Origin: Natronococcus sp. A-GB1
GTDB taxonomy: Archaea > Halobacteriota > Halobacteria > Halobacteriales > Natrialbaceae
Reading direction: 5' to 3'
Assembly (NCBI RefSeq): GCF_029688845.1
Contig: NZ_JARUKW010000017.1
Span: 1 to 64,000 of the forward strand
DNA length: 64,000 nt
Position numbers and translations under genes: made by a program
In this document: positions 9,405 to 18,467 of the stretch, piece after piece
How the letters are laid out: each line of letters begins with the position of its first letter
How positions within the stretch are numbered: position 1 is the first letter of the stretch
The notes under the pieces: model-generated
Database searches by the model: none
Told to the model about the DNA's origin: nothing
Seen by the model: only the letters and a program-made list of their open reading frames with translations

Positions 9405-9428
9405 GGTACCGTCGAATAAGAACTCGAG

Positions 9429-11393
9429 CTACTCGAGGTCGTCCTCGTCGACGCTCGCGCGTCGGCGCAGCCACTCGAGACCGAGCGCGCCGCCGGCGAT
9501 CCCGGCGCCGGTAGTAAAGCCGGGCATCTCCTCGATGTCGTCGTCCTCGTCGACGGGGTCACCGTCGTCCGGCTCGTCGACTTCGTCGCCGTCCCGGCTG
9601 CTCGCGGAGCTGTTCTCTTCGGTTTCTCGAGTTCCGCTATCCGAGTCATCGGCCGTCGTGTCGTCACCATCGGTGGTCGTCTCCTCCGTCGTTCCGGTAT
9701 CGGTCTCGCCGTCGCCCGTCGTCCCGTCGTCGTCGGTGTCGCTGGAGTTACCAGTGGCGTTCCCATCGGCATCGCCGTCCGTCTCCTCACCGGTGTAGCC
9801 GTCGTCGGTCCCGGCGCTTTCGTCATCGTCGAGCGTCTCCTCGGGGTCGTCGCCGCCCGAGTCGGTCGCTCCATCGTCGCCGTCCGAACCGTCGCTTTCG
9901 TCCTCGTCGGAGCCGTCGTCGCCGTCAGCGTCGTCGCTCTCGGAGTCGTCGTCGGTATCGTTTTCGTCGTCGCTAGCGGACCCCTCGTTCTCGCTATCGG
10001 TGCTCGAGCTGTCGTCGCTTCCCTCGTCTTCATCGCCTCCCTCGTTCCTGCCGTCGTCGCTCGAGTCGTTCCCATCGTCTTCGTTCTCCTCGTCGTCACT
10101 TTCCTGCGTCTCCTCGTCTTCTTCCGTCTCGGATTCCTCGTCCTCGCCGTCGGATCCGGAGCGGACGGCTACCAGCCGTTCGCCACCTGCGTCACCGCTC
10201 GCGGCGACGTAGACGGTGTCCTCGCTGGCGGCGTACCAGTCCGAGAGATCGCCGATATCGAGATCGTCGTGGGTGAACGTCCACTGCTCGGTGCCGTCCT
10301 CGAAGTCGAAGCCGTACAGCGCGTTCACGTGGTCGTCCCCCGGATAGTAGGGGATAATGAGCGTTTCGCCGACAATCACCGGAAGCCGCCAGGCGTCCGT
10401 TCCGCCGCCCTCGCTCCAGTTCTCGCCCGTTCCGTGGTCGGCGCTCTCGAAACCGTGTCGGTCCGCCGTTACACGCGTCTCGTCGGTCATCGCGGGCGGG
10501 AATCTGAACGAGAGTCGCTCGAGCTCCGCGCCGGTTTCGGCGTCCAGCACGGGGTAGGTGTCGCCGTCGGCGATCGAGCCGGTGTAGACCCTGTCGGCGG
10601 TCGCTATCACGTAGCCGTGGGGATCCCATCGCCACTGCTCCCAGTAGGTCCACCGAGTCTCGCCGGTTTCCGCGTCGAACGCGGCGAAGCCAGCGGTGCC
10701 GTCGGCGCCGATTCCGTCGCCGACGGCCGCGTAGACGGACCCGCTCGCGACCGCGAGGGGGACGGCCGCGAACGAAACCGTCGCGTCGTCGACCTCGGGC
10801 GTTCCGGACTCGCCCTCCCGCTCGAGATCGACCGACTCGCGGCGCCACTCGACGTCGCCATCACCGGCATCGAACGCCAGTAGCTCTCCGTCGGCGACGA
10901 GGTAGACGGTGCCGTCGGCGACCGTCGGAGATGTCGATTCGCCGCCCTCGAGGTCGGTCGTCCACCGCACCTCGCCGCTGGTGACGTCCAGGGCCGTGAG
11001 CGCCTCGCCGCCGACGTAGACGGTGTCGTCGGTGACGGCCGGCGTTCCGGCGGCACCGAGTCCCTCCACGGCCCAGAGTACCGATCCGTCACCGTCCTCG
11101 AGCGCGTGGACGTCCGTCCCGGTCCGGAGGTAGACTGTTCCGTCGACGGCCGCGAGGTCGCCCGCCCGATCGTACGTCCACGCTACCGTCTCGGGCTCGG
11201 GAAACGCATCGTCCGTGGGTACGTGTGCGGTGTTGCCCGCGTTCCCACGGTAGGACGACCACCCGTCCCCTTCAGAGTCCGTCGTTCCCTCGGACTCCGT
11301 CTCCGCCGTTCCGGCGGAGGCCAGCACGCTTCCCGCCGCGAGCGCTACACCGGTCGACAGCACCGATCGACGACGCCAGTTTGCCATACTCAC
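9429..11393 (-). CDS. Tat-exported PQQ-binding-like beta-propeller protein with acidic stalk and PGF-CTERM-like tail
   Basis: 654 aa. The N-terminus has the twin-arginine motif RRRSVLS at residues 7-13. Residues about 45-400 are PQQ-like propeller blades of the BamB type (repeated VTDDTVYVGG, VADGTVYLVADG, GSVYAAVGDG). Residues about 410-615 are a low-complexity Asp/Glu/Ser/Thr stalk, probably O-glycosylated. The tail MPGFTTGAGIAGG...LEWLRRR is PGF, a short apolar segment and an Arg cluster, resembling the archaeosortase sorting signal, though with about ten further residues after the Arg cluster. Expected at the cell surface, lipid-anchored; no propeller ligand or activity can be assigned. 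Confidence 0.8.
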   Translation of the reverse strand: MSMANWRRRSVLSTGVALAAGSVLASAGTAETESEGTTDSEGDGWSSYRGNAGNTAHVPTDDAFPEPETVAWTYDRAGDLAAVDGTVYLRTGTDVHALEDGDGSVLWAVEGLGAAGTPAVTDDTVYVGGEALTALDVTSGEVRWTTDLEGGESTSPTVADGTVYLVADGELLAFDAGDGDVEWRRESVDLEREGESGTPEVDDATVSFAAVPLAVASGSVYAAVGDGIGADGTAGFAAFDAETGETRWTYWEQWRWDPHGYVIATADRVYTGSIADGDTYPVLDAETGAELERLSFRFPPAMTDETRVTADRHGFESADHGTGENWSEGGGTDAWRLPVIVGETLIIPYYPGDDHVNALYGFDFEDGTEQWTFTHDDLDIGDLSDWYAASEDTVYVAASGDAGGERLVAVRSGSDGEDEESETEEDEETQESDDEENEDDGNDSSDDGRNEGGDEDEGSDDSSSTDSENEGSASDDENDTDDDSESDDADGDDGSDEDESDGSDGDDGATDSGGDDPEETLDDDESAGTDDGYTGEETDGDADGNATGNSSDTDDDGTTGDGETDTGTTEETTTDGDDTTADDSDSGTRETEENSSASSRDGDEVDEPDDGDPVDEDDDIEEMPGFTTGAGIAGGALGLEWLRRRASVDEDDLE

Positions 11394-11640
11394 CCTTCCC
11401 TCGAAGCCACCATTGCTATCTGGTTACTACAGGAGAGATTGTTCTATGCAAAACAGTTGTATAAAATTGCATTCTAAGTAAGTTATTTAATACACCTCAA
11501 ATAATCGTGGATCGAACCATCCGGATAGGCGGAGGCTCTCTCGCCCCGAATCGACGTAGTAACCACTGGCTAACCGGGTGGAAGAAAGCGTGAATCGCGA
11601 CCGCTGATTCGGAGGTGCTATCACCGATACCGACGCCGCA
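11394..11640. promoter_or_regulatory. Promoter region of the PQQ-propeller gene
   Basis: AT-rich 11430-11510 with several TATA-like stretches on the minus strand, suiting the gene starting at 11393. The rest, to 11640, is the 3' flank of the dus-like gene; no coding sequence recognised. Confidence 0.45.
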
Positions 11641-12378
11641 TCAGCCGCCGAGGTGTCGGTCGACGGCCCCGCGGACGCGCTCGAGGACGACCGGATCCGT
11701 GCTCGGTCGGCCGACGCTGACCGCGTCGGCACCGTAGGCAGCGTACTCTCGAACCGTCTCGTCGTCGCGGACGCCGTTGTTCGCGACTACGTACAGGTCG
11801 GTCGCCGCGACGATATCCGCAACCGCCGACTCCGTGTCCATCGCGTCGACGTGGACGAACGACGCGCCCGCCTCCTCGAGCCGGCGGGCGAGCGCGGGCA
11901 GGTCGGCGCCCGGGACCTCCGCGCGGACCTTGACCCCGACGACCGCGCCCGTCTCGGCCGCGCGGGTAACGTAGTCCGCCAGTCGGTCGGCGTCCCGCAG
12001 CAGCGTCTCGCCGCAGCCGACGGCACAGAGTTCGTCCTGGCGACAGTGGGCGTTGACCTCGAGGACGGCCCCTCGATCCCGACAGATTCGGGCCGCGTCG
12101 ACGACCGGTTCCGGAGTCGCGCTGCGGACGTTGAATCCCGGCCGGATCGGGACGTCCTCGAGGGCGGCCAGTTCGCGGTCGACGAACGCGAGTGGGTCTT
12201 CGGGCAGGAACTCGGTCCGATCGCGGTCGCGGACCATCTCGCGGGCCGCGGCTCTCGACTCCGGTTCGAGCGCGATTCCGCCGAGAAAGGCGGCGCCCGC
12301 GTAGTCGGCGCCGGCGCGGGCCCAGTCGGCGTCGGCCTCGCCGCTGAGACTCGCCAGCGCGAGCGGTGGCCCGAACAT
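11641..12378 (-). CDS. Dihydrouridine synthase-like FMN TIM-barrel protein
   Basis: 245 aa. Short relative of tRNA-dihydrouridine synthases found in archaea: PGFNVRSATPEPV, a core NAHCRQDELCAVGCG Cys-containing active-site segment, GVKVRAEV, and the flavin phosphate-binding end VVANNGVRD followed by YGADAVSVGRPS. The barrel is trimmed and lacks the C-terminal helical RNA-binding domain of classical Dus. It follows cofD with one base between stop and start, an operon conserved in haloarchaea as I recall. Whether it modifies tRNA or acts on another substrate is open. Confidence 0.7.
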   Translation of the reverse strand: MFGPPLALASLSGEADADWARAGADYAGAAFLGGIALEPESRAAAREMVRDRDRTEFLPEDPLAFVDRELAALEDVPIRPGFNVRSATPEPVVDAARICRDRGAVLEVNAHCRQDELCAVGCGETLLRDADRLADYVTRAAETGAVVGVKVRAEVPGADLPALARRLEEAGASFVHVDAMDTESAVADIVAATDLYVVANNGVRDDETVREYAAYGADAVSVGRPSTDPVVLERVRGAVDRHLGG

Positions 12379-12379
12379 C

Positions 12380-13372
12380 TCAGCGCACCCGCTCGAGGGC
12401 GTCCTCGACCGCGCCGATCACGCGCTCGGCGTCGCTCGAGTCGTCGATCCGAATGTCGGTTCTGACGGTCGGTGCCTCGAGGGTCGTCGCGTCGTCCTCG
12501 TCGAGCACGAACGCGTCGGCGAAGGGGTAGGCCTCGGCCAGCCCCGCGGTGCCGGGCTCGTAGCCCACGGCGTCCATCAGCTCCGCGGCGGGCCCCGAGA
12601 ACGCCTCGTCGCCGAGGAACGGGGAGACGGCGACGACCGTCGTCTCCGCGAGCGCGTCGGCGATCCCCGGTACCGCGAGCATCGGGCCGATGCTGGTGAC
12701 GGGGTTGGAGGGGCCGAGGACAACGGGGTCGGACAGCGCCTCGAGCACGCCGGGAGCGGGCTCGGCGCTCTCGGCGCCGCGGAACTCCACCGTCTCGACG
12801 GTCGGCTCGCCACGCTCGGCGACCCAGTACTCCTGGAAGTGTATTTGGCTGTCAGGGGTGTGAACGATGCTCGCGACGGGGTCGTCGCTCATCGGCAGGA
12901 GGTCGAACTCCAGATCGAACGCGTCGGCGAGCGTTTCGGTCGCCTCGCTCAGCGAGTGTCCCTGATCGAGGAGGCTCGTTCGCGTGATGTGGACCGCGCG
13001 ATCGCGGTCGCCGATCGTCATAAACTCGGCGACTCCCGAGAACCGCCGCCAGTTCGCGAGCTCGCGGCCCGCGGTCTGTCGGTCGTCGGCGAGGTACTGC
13101 GGCCCCGTCGGCAGTCCCGCGGCGTCGGCGAGCGCCATCAGTTCGGCGTTCGTCTCGTGGCTGTCGTTTTCGATCCCCCACCACGTCTCGCGATCGAGGA
13201 CGTCCCCGCCCTGGAAGAGGACGGTGTCGACGTCCGGCGAGACGAACAGTCCCCCGAGCTCGACGTCGTCGCCGGTGTTGGCGACGACGGTCGCCTCCGA
13301 CGGCGAGAACGCGGCCTCGAGGCCGTCGAGCAGCTTCGGCGTCCCGGTCCCCCCGGAGAGAAACGTGACCAT
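12380..13372 (-). CDS. cofD: 2-phospho-L-lactate transferase (coenzyme F420 biosynthesis)
   Basis: 330 aa from [18 protein letters not shown], the conserved CofD start with the phosphate-binding glycines; an upstream in-frame Met would only add a basic leader. [21 protein letters not shown] is the family signature (ANTGDD, SPDxDT), and [14 protein letters not shown] in the second half binds the substrate. The enzyme joins the activated lactyl- or enolpyruvyl-phosphate nucleotide to the deazaflavin Fo, giving F420-0. First gene of a two-gene minus-strand unit with the dus-like gene. Confidence 0.95.
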   Translation of the reverse strand: MVTFLSGGTGTPKLLDGLEAAFSPSEATVVANTGDDVELGGLFVSPDVDTVLFQGGDVLDRETWWGIENDSHETNAELMALADAAGLPTGPQYLADDRQTAGRELANWRRFSGVAEFMTIGDRDRAVHITRTSLLDQGHSLSEATETLADAFDLEFDLLPMSDDPVASIVHTPDSQIHFQEYWVAERGEPTVETVEFRGAESAEPAPGVLEALSDPVVLGPSNPVTSIGPMLAVPGIADALAETTVVAVSPFLGDEAFSGPAAELMDAVGYEPGTAGLAEAYPFADAFVLDEDDATTLEAPTVRTDIRIDDSSDAERVIGAVEDALERVR

Positions 13373-13821
13373 ACGCGGGAGTCTCGAGCGAGGGCGCCTA
13401 ATGCGTTGCGACCCCGCCGTGGTCAGAGGCGTACAGGTGCCATCAAACACCTCACAGATTCCTGCTGCGAGAACGGTAAGTACAGGCCAAGCGGGTAAAT
13501 TCCCGCTCTTTGTAGATCGAACCCAATTCGTGCTGCATTCGCGCTGGGAGCTCAGCAGACACCGATCTAGCTGTCCGATTCTTCGCAGAAACGAGGCGAC
13601 TGACGCAGAACGTGACTCGCTCCCGCTTCTCTCGGAGTACGTCCCCGTTCACCGGCTGCAGATTTTTCACTCGGTGACTCTATGCGAGTAGCCCACAAAG
13701 ATCATATGGGTGACACGGTCCATGGAAGAAGCCACCACAGAGGGTGAACAGGGTCCTGAGGGCGTTTCAAGTAACGGTTATACACCCGCTCACGGCGTCG
13801 CCGTTTTCGAGGTGAACACGC
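13373..13821. other. Intergenic region with a degenerate dispersed segment
   Basis: About 450 bases without an intact gene. On the minus strand from about 13670 down to 13500 it reads [14 protein letters not shown]... and is recognisably related to plus-strand sequence at 17504-17620 (shared CTGCAGCC.GTGAAC and CGAGAGAAG), so both look like decayed copies of one element. The remainder holds the promoter of the methyltransferase gene at 13822. Confidence 0.45.
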
Positions 13822-14649
13822 ATGAGTGATCAGGAATCCAGATCGAGTGGGTGGGAAGTAGATGACGATGCCGCCGAATTGTATGAAGAGTACTTCGTGC
13901 CGATCATCTTTGCGCCGTGGGGAGAACGACTCGTCGACCAGGGCGATCTGCAAGCGGGAGAACAGGTGCTCGACGTCGGCACTGGGACTGGCATCGTGGC
14001 ACGACTCGCCGCCGCTCACGTAGGCGACAGCGGAGCTGTCGTCGGGGTCGACATCGACGAGGGAATGCTCGGGGTAGCGGAGGAACTAACCGCAGACCTC
14101 GGACCGACGATCGAGTGGCGACAGGAGGATGCAGCCGACCTCCCGTTCTCGGACGAACGGTTCGATGCCGTCTTCTGTCAGCAGGCGTTGCAGCTTATCG
14201 ACGATCCCGTCGCCGCACTCCGAGAGATGCGTCGCGTCCTTTCACCGGATGGAATCGTCGTCATCAGTGTCTGGCGGTCGCTGGAGTACAGCCCCGGGTA
14301 CGTCGTGTTGGCCGACGCGCTGGATCGGCACTTGGAGGAGGGAGCCGGAGAGATGATGCGGTCCCCGTTCGACACATGGGGCACAGCAGAACTTCGTACG
14401 CTCGTCCGAGAAGCAGAGTTCGACGAGGTGACGATCACCATCGGAATCGGGTCGGAACGCTTCCCTTCGATCGAAGAATTCGTTCGGCGGGAGGTCGTCA
14501 TTACCCCGCTGGCGACCCGTTTCGAATCCAGCGATCGGGCGATTCGAACGGACCTCATCCAAGCCGTCAAGGATGGGTTGCGGGAGTACGCGGACGACGA
14601 AGGACTCGTGTTCCCCCACGAGTTGTACGTGGTTACCGCTCGCCGTTGA
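13822..14649 (+). CDS. Class I SAM-dependent methyltransferase (UbiE-like)
   Basis: 275 aa. Motif I is VLDVGTGTGIVARLAA at about residues 51-66, followed by an acidic residue at the end of the second strand (VGVDIDEGML), the ADLPFSDERFDAVFC motif II/III block and LREMRRVLSPDGIVVISVW. Methyltransf_11/UbiE type, acting on a small molecule or lipid; substrate unknown. Complete for the family. No clear operon partner; the next gene is 370 bases away. Confidence 0.85.
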   Translation: MSDQESRSSGWEVDDDAAELYEEYFVPIIFAPWGERLVDQGDLQAGEQVLDVGTGTGIVARLAAAHVGDSGAVVGVDIDEGMLGVAEELTADLGPTIEWRQEDAADLPFSDERFDAVFCQQALQLIDDPVAALREMRRVLSPDGIVVISVWRSLEYSPGYVVLADALDRHLEEGAGEMMRSPFDTWGTAELRTLVREAEFDEVTITIGIGSERFPSIEEFVRREVVITPLATRFESSDRAIRTDLIQAVKDGLREYADDEGLVFPHELYVVTARR

Positions 14650-15021
14650 GCTACCCACCAGTTCACGAGTGGGATTCAGCGTGGACTCCCGTTTTGGCCA
14701 AATCGTCGGCAGGAGAGTAACCCCATTCATGTTCACCGTCCCGCTGTCCGCTCACGGGCGCTGTGCGCCCGTTCGCGGGGCTCGCGGGACCGAAGGTCCC
14801 GCGCTATTCAAGCGCACGCCCAAGGTTGCGCCTCCGTCGTCCCCAGTTAGGTTACGGCGCTACATTCAGCGACGTCGGATACTTCTATCCAGTTACTGTC
14901 ACGAGCGGCGTTACTATCAAAGAGTCATCCACCGTTGCGCTGGGGGCCATCACCCGAGACCAGAACGTGCGCCACCAATCGAGAGGTGAACACTATTATC
15001 GGTTCACCTGTAGGCTAAGGT
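14650..15021. other. Intergenic region with paired GC hairpins
   Basis: Two perfect 8-bp stems with 3-base loops lie in tandem: ACGGGCGC/GCGCCCGT at 14754-14772 and GCGGGACC/GGTCCCGC at 14784-14802. They could end transcription from the methyltransferase gene or be a REP-like element. From about 14840 to 14960 a frame reads YGATFSDVGYFYPVTV..., protein-like but without start or family; I do not call it a gene. Confidence 0.5.
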
Positions 15022-15513
15022 ATGGCATCACCATACGTTCTCCTGAAATCTGCCCTCTTCACAGTCTTCGTTCCGGGTCTCGTCGCCTGGGTGATCCCGC
15101 AGTGGTTAGCGCGACGGGAGAGTCCCGAGTTGCCGATCAATCGCCGTCTCTCGAAGCGAGCCGGGTGGCTATCGCTCATCACAGGGGTGGGGCTCTACCT
15201 CCACACGGTGTGGCGGTTCGCCGACGAAGGTGGGGGGACGCCCGCCCCGTGGGACGAACCGAATGAACTCGTGGGTGGTGGAGTGTACGCGTACAGCCGC
15301 AATCCGATGTACCTCGGCGTGATTCTGATCGTCCTTGGACAGGCGCTCCTGTATCGGTCGGCACACGTCCTCTGGTGGGCCGTCGGCTGTTGGCTCGGGT
15401 TCCACCACCGGGTCGTTGACTGGGAAGAGCCCCACCTCCGGAAGAAACACGGCGAAGCGTACGAGCAATACTGCGACGACGTTCCCCGGTGGGTGCCGAG
15501 AATTCGGCCGTAG
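15022..15513 (+). CDS. Isoprenylcysteine carboxylmethyltransferase/PEMT-like membrane methyltransferase
   Basis: 163 aa with about four hydrophobic helices (near residues 5-25, 45-65, 100-120 and 120-135). The C-terminal half has the ICMT-family features: GVYAYSRNPMYLGVILIVLGQAL (the RxPxY-like RNPMY) and EEPHLRKKHGEAYEQYCDDVPRWVPR, the EExxLxxxFGxxYxxYxxxVPRxxP signature. It is a membrane-embedded SAM methyltransferase; in archaea the substrates are unknown. Preceded by a GGTGAACACT segment similar to one at 16856. Confidence 0.85.
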   Translation: MASPYVLLKSALFTVFVPGLVAWVIPQWLARRESPELPINRRLSKRAGWLSLITGVGLYLHTVWRFADEGGGTPAPWDEPNELVGGGVYAYSRNPMYLGVILIVLGQALLYRSAHVLWWAVGCWLGFHHRVVDWEEPHLRKKHGEAYEQYCDDVPRWVPRIRP

Positions 15514-15683
15514 GAAACGTGAAGGAGGAGAATCGGTCGGAAAGCGCTTGCATACAGGGACGTTTCTGTCAAACCATCGGATAGCTGGTCACTATGATTG
15601 TGGTCATATTCAGCCACCTCGAACGCCAACGGTCAGTTTCACGCAGCTCCGCGACAATGGAAGGGTAGACCGGTCGCACCACG

Positions 15684-16706
15684 TTAATCCGACGTCGCAG
15701 TTTGTGAAACGGTCTCCGAATCCATCCCCTGTTGTTCCATCTCCCACTCAAAGTAGTCGCGGAGCCCTTCCTCAAGAGGCCGGTGGGCGATTCCCAACTC
15801 CTCGGTCGCCTTGCTATTATCCGCCGGCCATCGCCCTCCGGCGAAAAACCGTAGGCCCTCGGCTTCGAATCCCTCCGGCGGCGTGACCACCTTTTCCACG
15901 ACGCTCATCACCTTTCCCAACGCCCCGAATACCTTCGGGGAGACGACGCGGGGGGTCGGGACACCCGTAATCTCTTCGGCACACTCGTATACGTCGACGG
16001 CGTCTCGAGGCTCGCCCGCAATAATGTACGTCTCCCCGGATTCCCCATGGTCCATCGCCCGGAGGTGGCCGTCGGCGATATCCCCGACATGATCCCAAGG
16101 TGCGTAGTGGCCGCGCGGGATCATCGGGAGATCGCCCTTCAGGTAGTCTTGGAACGCAGCTCTAATCGACCCATGCGATTTGTCCCCGGGACCGTAGACG
16201 ATGCCCGGTTGCACGATGACGAGCGGGAGACCATCATCAGCCATCGGTTTTGCGACTTCGTAGTGAGCCTCCCATTTCGTCCACAAATACACAGCATCGT
16301 CCGGACACTCCGGCTCGACCGTTTCATCGATCCGGTCCCAATCCCTGAGCGGGTAGACACCGAGCGTGCTGGTGTACACGCCTTTCGGAATTTCGAGTTC
16401 CTTCATCAACTCGAGCATATTGCGAGTCCCCGCGACGTTGATCCGCTCGGCCGTCTGTTTCTCTCGGGGCCCGGGGCCCATGTAGAACCATGCGGCGATA
16501 TGGAACACGCCGTCGACGCCGGTCATCGGTTCACGCATACTCTCCTTGTCTGTGATATCACCCTCGACAACCCTCACCTTCTCCGGTAAGTGGCTCGCGT
16601 TCGAGCGCGAACGCGTCAACGCGATAACATCGTGCCCGTCGTCGACTAATTGCCCCACCACATGAGTTCCGATAAGGCCAGTCGCTCCTGTGACGAAGTA
16701 CTCCAT
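15684..16706 (-). CDS. NAD(P)-dependent SDR epimerase/reductase (dihydroflavonol-4-reductase-like)
   Basis: 340 aa atypical/extended SDR. It begins MEYFVTGATGLIGTHVV with the Rossmann glycine motif; the triad is seen as Thr/Ser in VYTSTLGVY and the YLWTK pair (Tyr, Lys at about residues 143-147). A YVYGPGDKSHGS-type segment and a C-terminal domain with YECAEEITGVPTP follow. It likely reduces a ketone or epimerises a small substrate rather than a nucleotide sugar. Promoter side at 16707-16850 is AT-rich (ACATATATATTAGG). Confidence 0.8.
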   Translation of the reverse strand: MEYFVTGATGLIGTHVVGQLVDDGHDVIALTRSRSNASHLPEKVRVVEGDITDKESMREPMTGVDGVFHIAAWFYMGPGPREKQTAERINVAGTRNMLELMKELEIPKGVYTSTLGVYPLRDWDRIDETVEPECPDDAVYLWTKWEAHYEVAKPMADDGLPLVIVQPGIVYGPGDKSHGSIRAAFQDYLKGDLPMIPRGHYAPWDHVGDIADGHLRAMDHGESGETYIIAGEPRDAVDVYECAEEITGVPTPRVVSPKVFGALGKVMSVVEKVVTPPEGFEAEGLRFFAGGRWPADNSKATEELGIAHRPLEEGLRDYFEWEMEQQGMDSETVSQTATSD

Positions 16707-17001
16707 TTTGCCTCACTATGTGATACAGGCCGATAGCGTCACCTCCTGAAGAACCTACACAGTGTGAACGGAAACCGATCGATGCAAGAGATGCGCGCTC
16801 TATTCAGCACGGTTCTCTGAACATATATATTAGGTGATGGAAACAATCGCGTTAGGTGAACACTATGCAATCAGCAGAGGATGAACGTTCTACCCGGATT
16901 TCGTTAGAAGAAGCCTGCTGCATACAGAGAACGTATTCGTGTCTTGTCGTTTTCTAATTCACCATCATTGAAGCAAACGAAGGTGGACAGCACCAGTCGG
17001 T
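16707..17001. promoter_or_regulatory. Intergenic AT-rich promoter region
   Basis: Contains ACATATATATTAGG near 16820-16835 and a possible 30-codon frame from ATG at 16865 to TAA at 16957 (MQSAEDERSTRISLEE...), which I do not consider a reliable gene. Confidence 0.4.
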
Positions 17002-17451
17002 CTATGGTTCAATGAGGCCGAGCTGTTGCATCACCCCGAGATAGTCAGCCTGCCCGTACTCTTCGGTGATTTTGCCGTCTTGGACAGTGAATACGGTTGT
17101 ACCGGCATACTGTGCCTCCGCGCCGGAAGCCTCCGGGAGGCTGCCTAGTGGAAGCTCCCAAGAGCGGCCGGTGTGCGTTCCACCTCCCTCCCACAGGGCG
17201 ACCACGCGGTCACCCTCGGCGATCAGCTCGTCGGTAAGCTCGAACCCCCCTTCCGGGAAGCGCTCCTTGTATCCACTAATGCGTTTCTTGACTTCTTCAC
17301 GTCCTTGCACTTCACCCACCAGCGGGTAGTACCACCGGATGTCAGCTGCGGCGAGTTCGTCGACGATGTCGGGGTTCAGCTTGCCCCAGTACTCGGACCA
17401 CCAGCGTGAGACGATCTTTTTGTTCGTTTGATGTCTCGAGGATTCTGCCAT
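17002..17451 (-). CDS. SnoaL-like ester cyclase/nuclear-transport-factor-2 fold protein
   Basis: 149 aa from MAESSRHQ (an upstream Met adds only MREIQS). It has the NTF2-like cone-fold pattern: N-terminal helix KKIVSRWWSEYW, VDELAAADIRWYYP, GREEVKKRISGYKERFP, then strands ending in TTVFTVQDGKITEEYGQADYLGVMQQLG, typical of the SnoaL-like polyketide cyclase group. In archaea such proteins are of unknown function, often small-molecule isomerases or detoxifying enzymes. Complete and single. Confidence 0.8.
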   Translation of the reverse strand: MAESSRHQTNKKIVSRWWSEYWGKLNPDIVDELAAADIRWYYPLVGEVQGREEVKKRISGYKERFPEGGFELTDELIAEGDRVVALWEGGGTHTGRSWELPLGSLPEASGAEAQYAGTTVFTVQDGKITEEYGQADYLGVMQQLGLIEP

Positions 17452-17841
17452 AGACTGGATCTCCCTCATTCCTTTTTGTGATCTGCCAACATAGGGTCAT
17501 CTGCTGAAAAACCTGCAGCCCGTGAACAGGAGGGACGTAATTCGAGAGAAGACGTGAGCGATACGTGCCTCGAGTTCAGCAGCCCCCGAACAAACCTCCT
17601 AACTCCTGTCGGAAACGACATGGCCGATTTAGAGAAAGAGTGCTGCACGACGGCTCCGTTTGTTTTACGGCGAAAGCTGTGTCCCTCGCTCACTGCACGT
17701 GCGAACGGAACGATAGCGACTCCAAAATGCAGTGTTTTATGAATGTTAAATGCTGGTGGATATGACACTGCTATGTGGTATGTTACCGTGTGAGGTGCTG
17801 CTACCGATTGTCCAATCGGTGGTGGTAGAGAGTGAGATGGC
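17452..17841. other. Intergenic region with a second degenerate copy of the 13.6-kb segment
   Basis: On the plus strand 17504-17620 reads TGAAAAACCTGCAGCC and onward, resembling the minus strand of 13670-13550. No intact reading frame. The 3' part holds a TATA-like region before the broken cupin gene. Confidence 0.45.
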
Positions 17842-18374
17842 ATGGACAACGAGATCACGGCAACAGACGGGATAGTACGCCGAACAGTGCTGAGAGCAAG
17901 CGCGGCAGTGGCGGGGGCGCTCGCCCTGAGCGGAACAACGGTCGCCGACGAAGACGACGAGGAGGTTGATGAACCCGAGGGCTTCGACGTCGAGATCGTC
18001 TCGGACCATGCTCCGTTCGCCGACGACGTGGCGTCTACCTTCGAGGTCACCTACGATGACGCCGAGGACCCCTCTTCGTCGAACTGGATGACGCATCGTC
18101 CGTGCTTTTCGGCGAGGTAACGTAGGAGGAAGGGGCGCGCTCGGGCTGGCACCGCCATCCCGGAATGTCCGTCATCAGTATGGTTGAGGGCGAGATCGAG
18201 CACACGATGGAAGACGACTGCGTTTCCCGGACCTACTCGGCGGGCGACGCATGGGTCGATCCCGGCCACGTCCACACGGCGAACAGCGAGGACGGAGCGT
18301 TCGCCTACATCATGTTCCTCGGCATTCCCGAGGGAGAGCCGGCGACGGAGTGGGTCGAGCCGCGCGAATGCTGA
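17842..18374 (+). pseudogene. Tat-exported cupin-domain protein, frameshifted and with a stop
   Basis: Residues 1-75 give a Tat-like leader (RRTVLRASAAVAGALALSG, residues 13-31) and the start of a cupin. Near 18069 one base is missing from a run of C; the shifted frame then reads FVELDDASSVLFGEVT, TAG at 18123-18125 where Trp is expected, and EEGARSGWHRHPGMSVISMVEGEIEH... to 18374. The metal-binding HxH of the cupin (WHRHPG) and the later HVHT lie in the second frame. Two independent lesions make real decay more likely than sequencing error. Confidence 0.7.
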
Positions 18375-18467
18375 CGGCCCACCCATTACCGTTCTTATAC
18401 CCAATAGAAGCACCAGCGCTAGGTTCGTGTGTACTGACCGGCTGACTCATCGAAATCGACAGCGTTG

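Noticed and set aside
9530-10210. Ser-rich plus-strand frames opposite the acidic stalk
   Set aside because: Reverse reading of Asp/Glu/Ser-coding repeats of the propeller gene; low-complexity shadow.
14838-14990. Protein-like frame YGATFSDVGYFYPVTV in the gap before the ICMT gene
   Set aside because: No start, no family and too short; noted but not called.
17466-18050. Long open frame antisense to the cupin gene
   Set aside because: Mirror of the broken cupin in opposite strand; Ser/Ala-rich with no domain.
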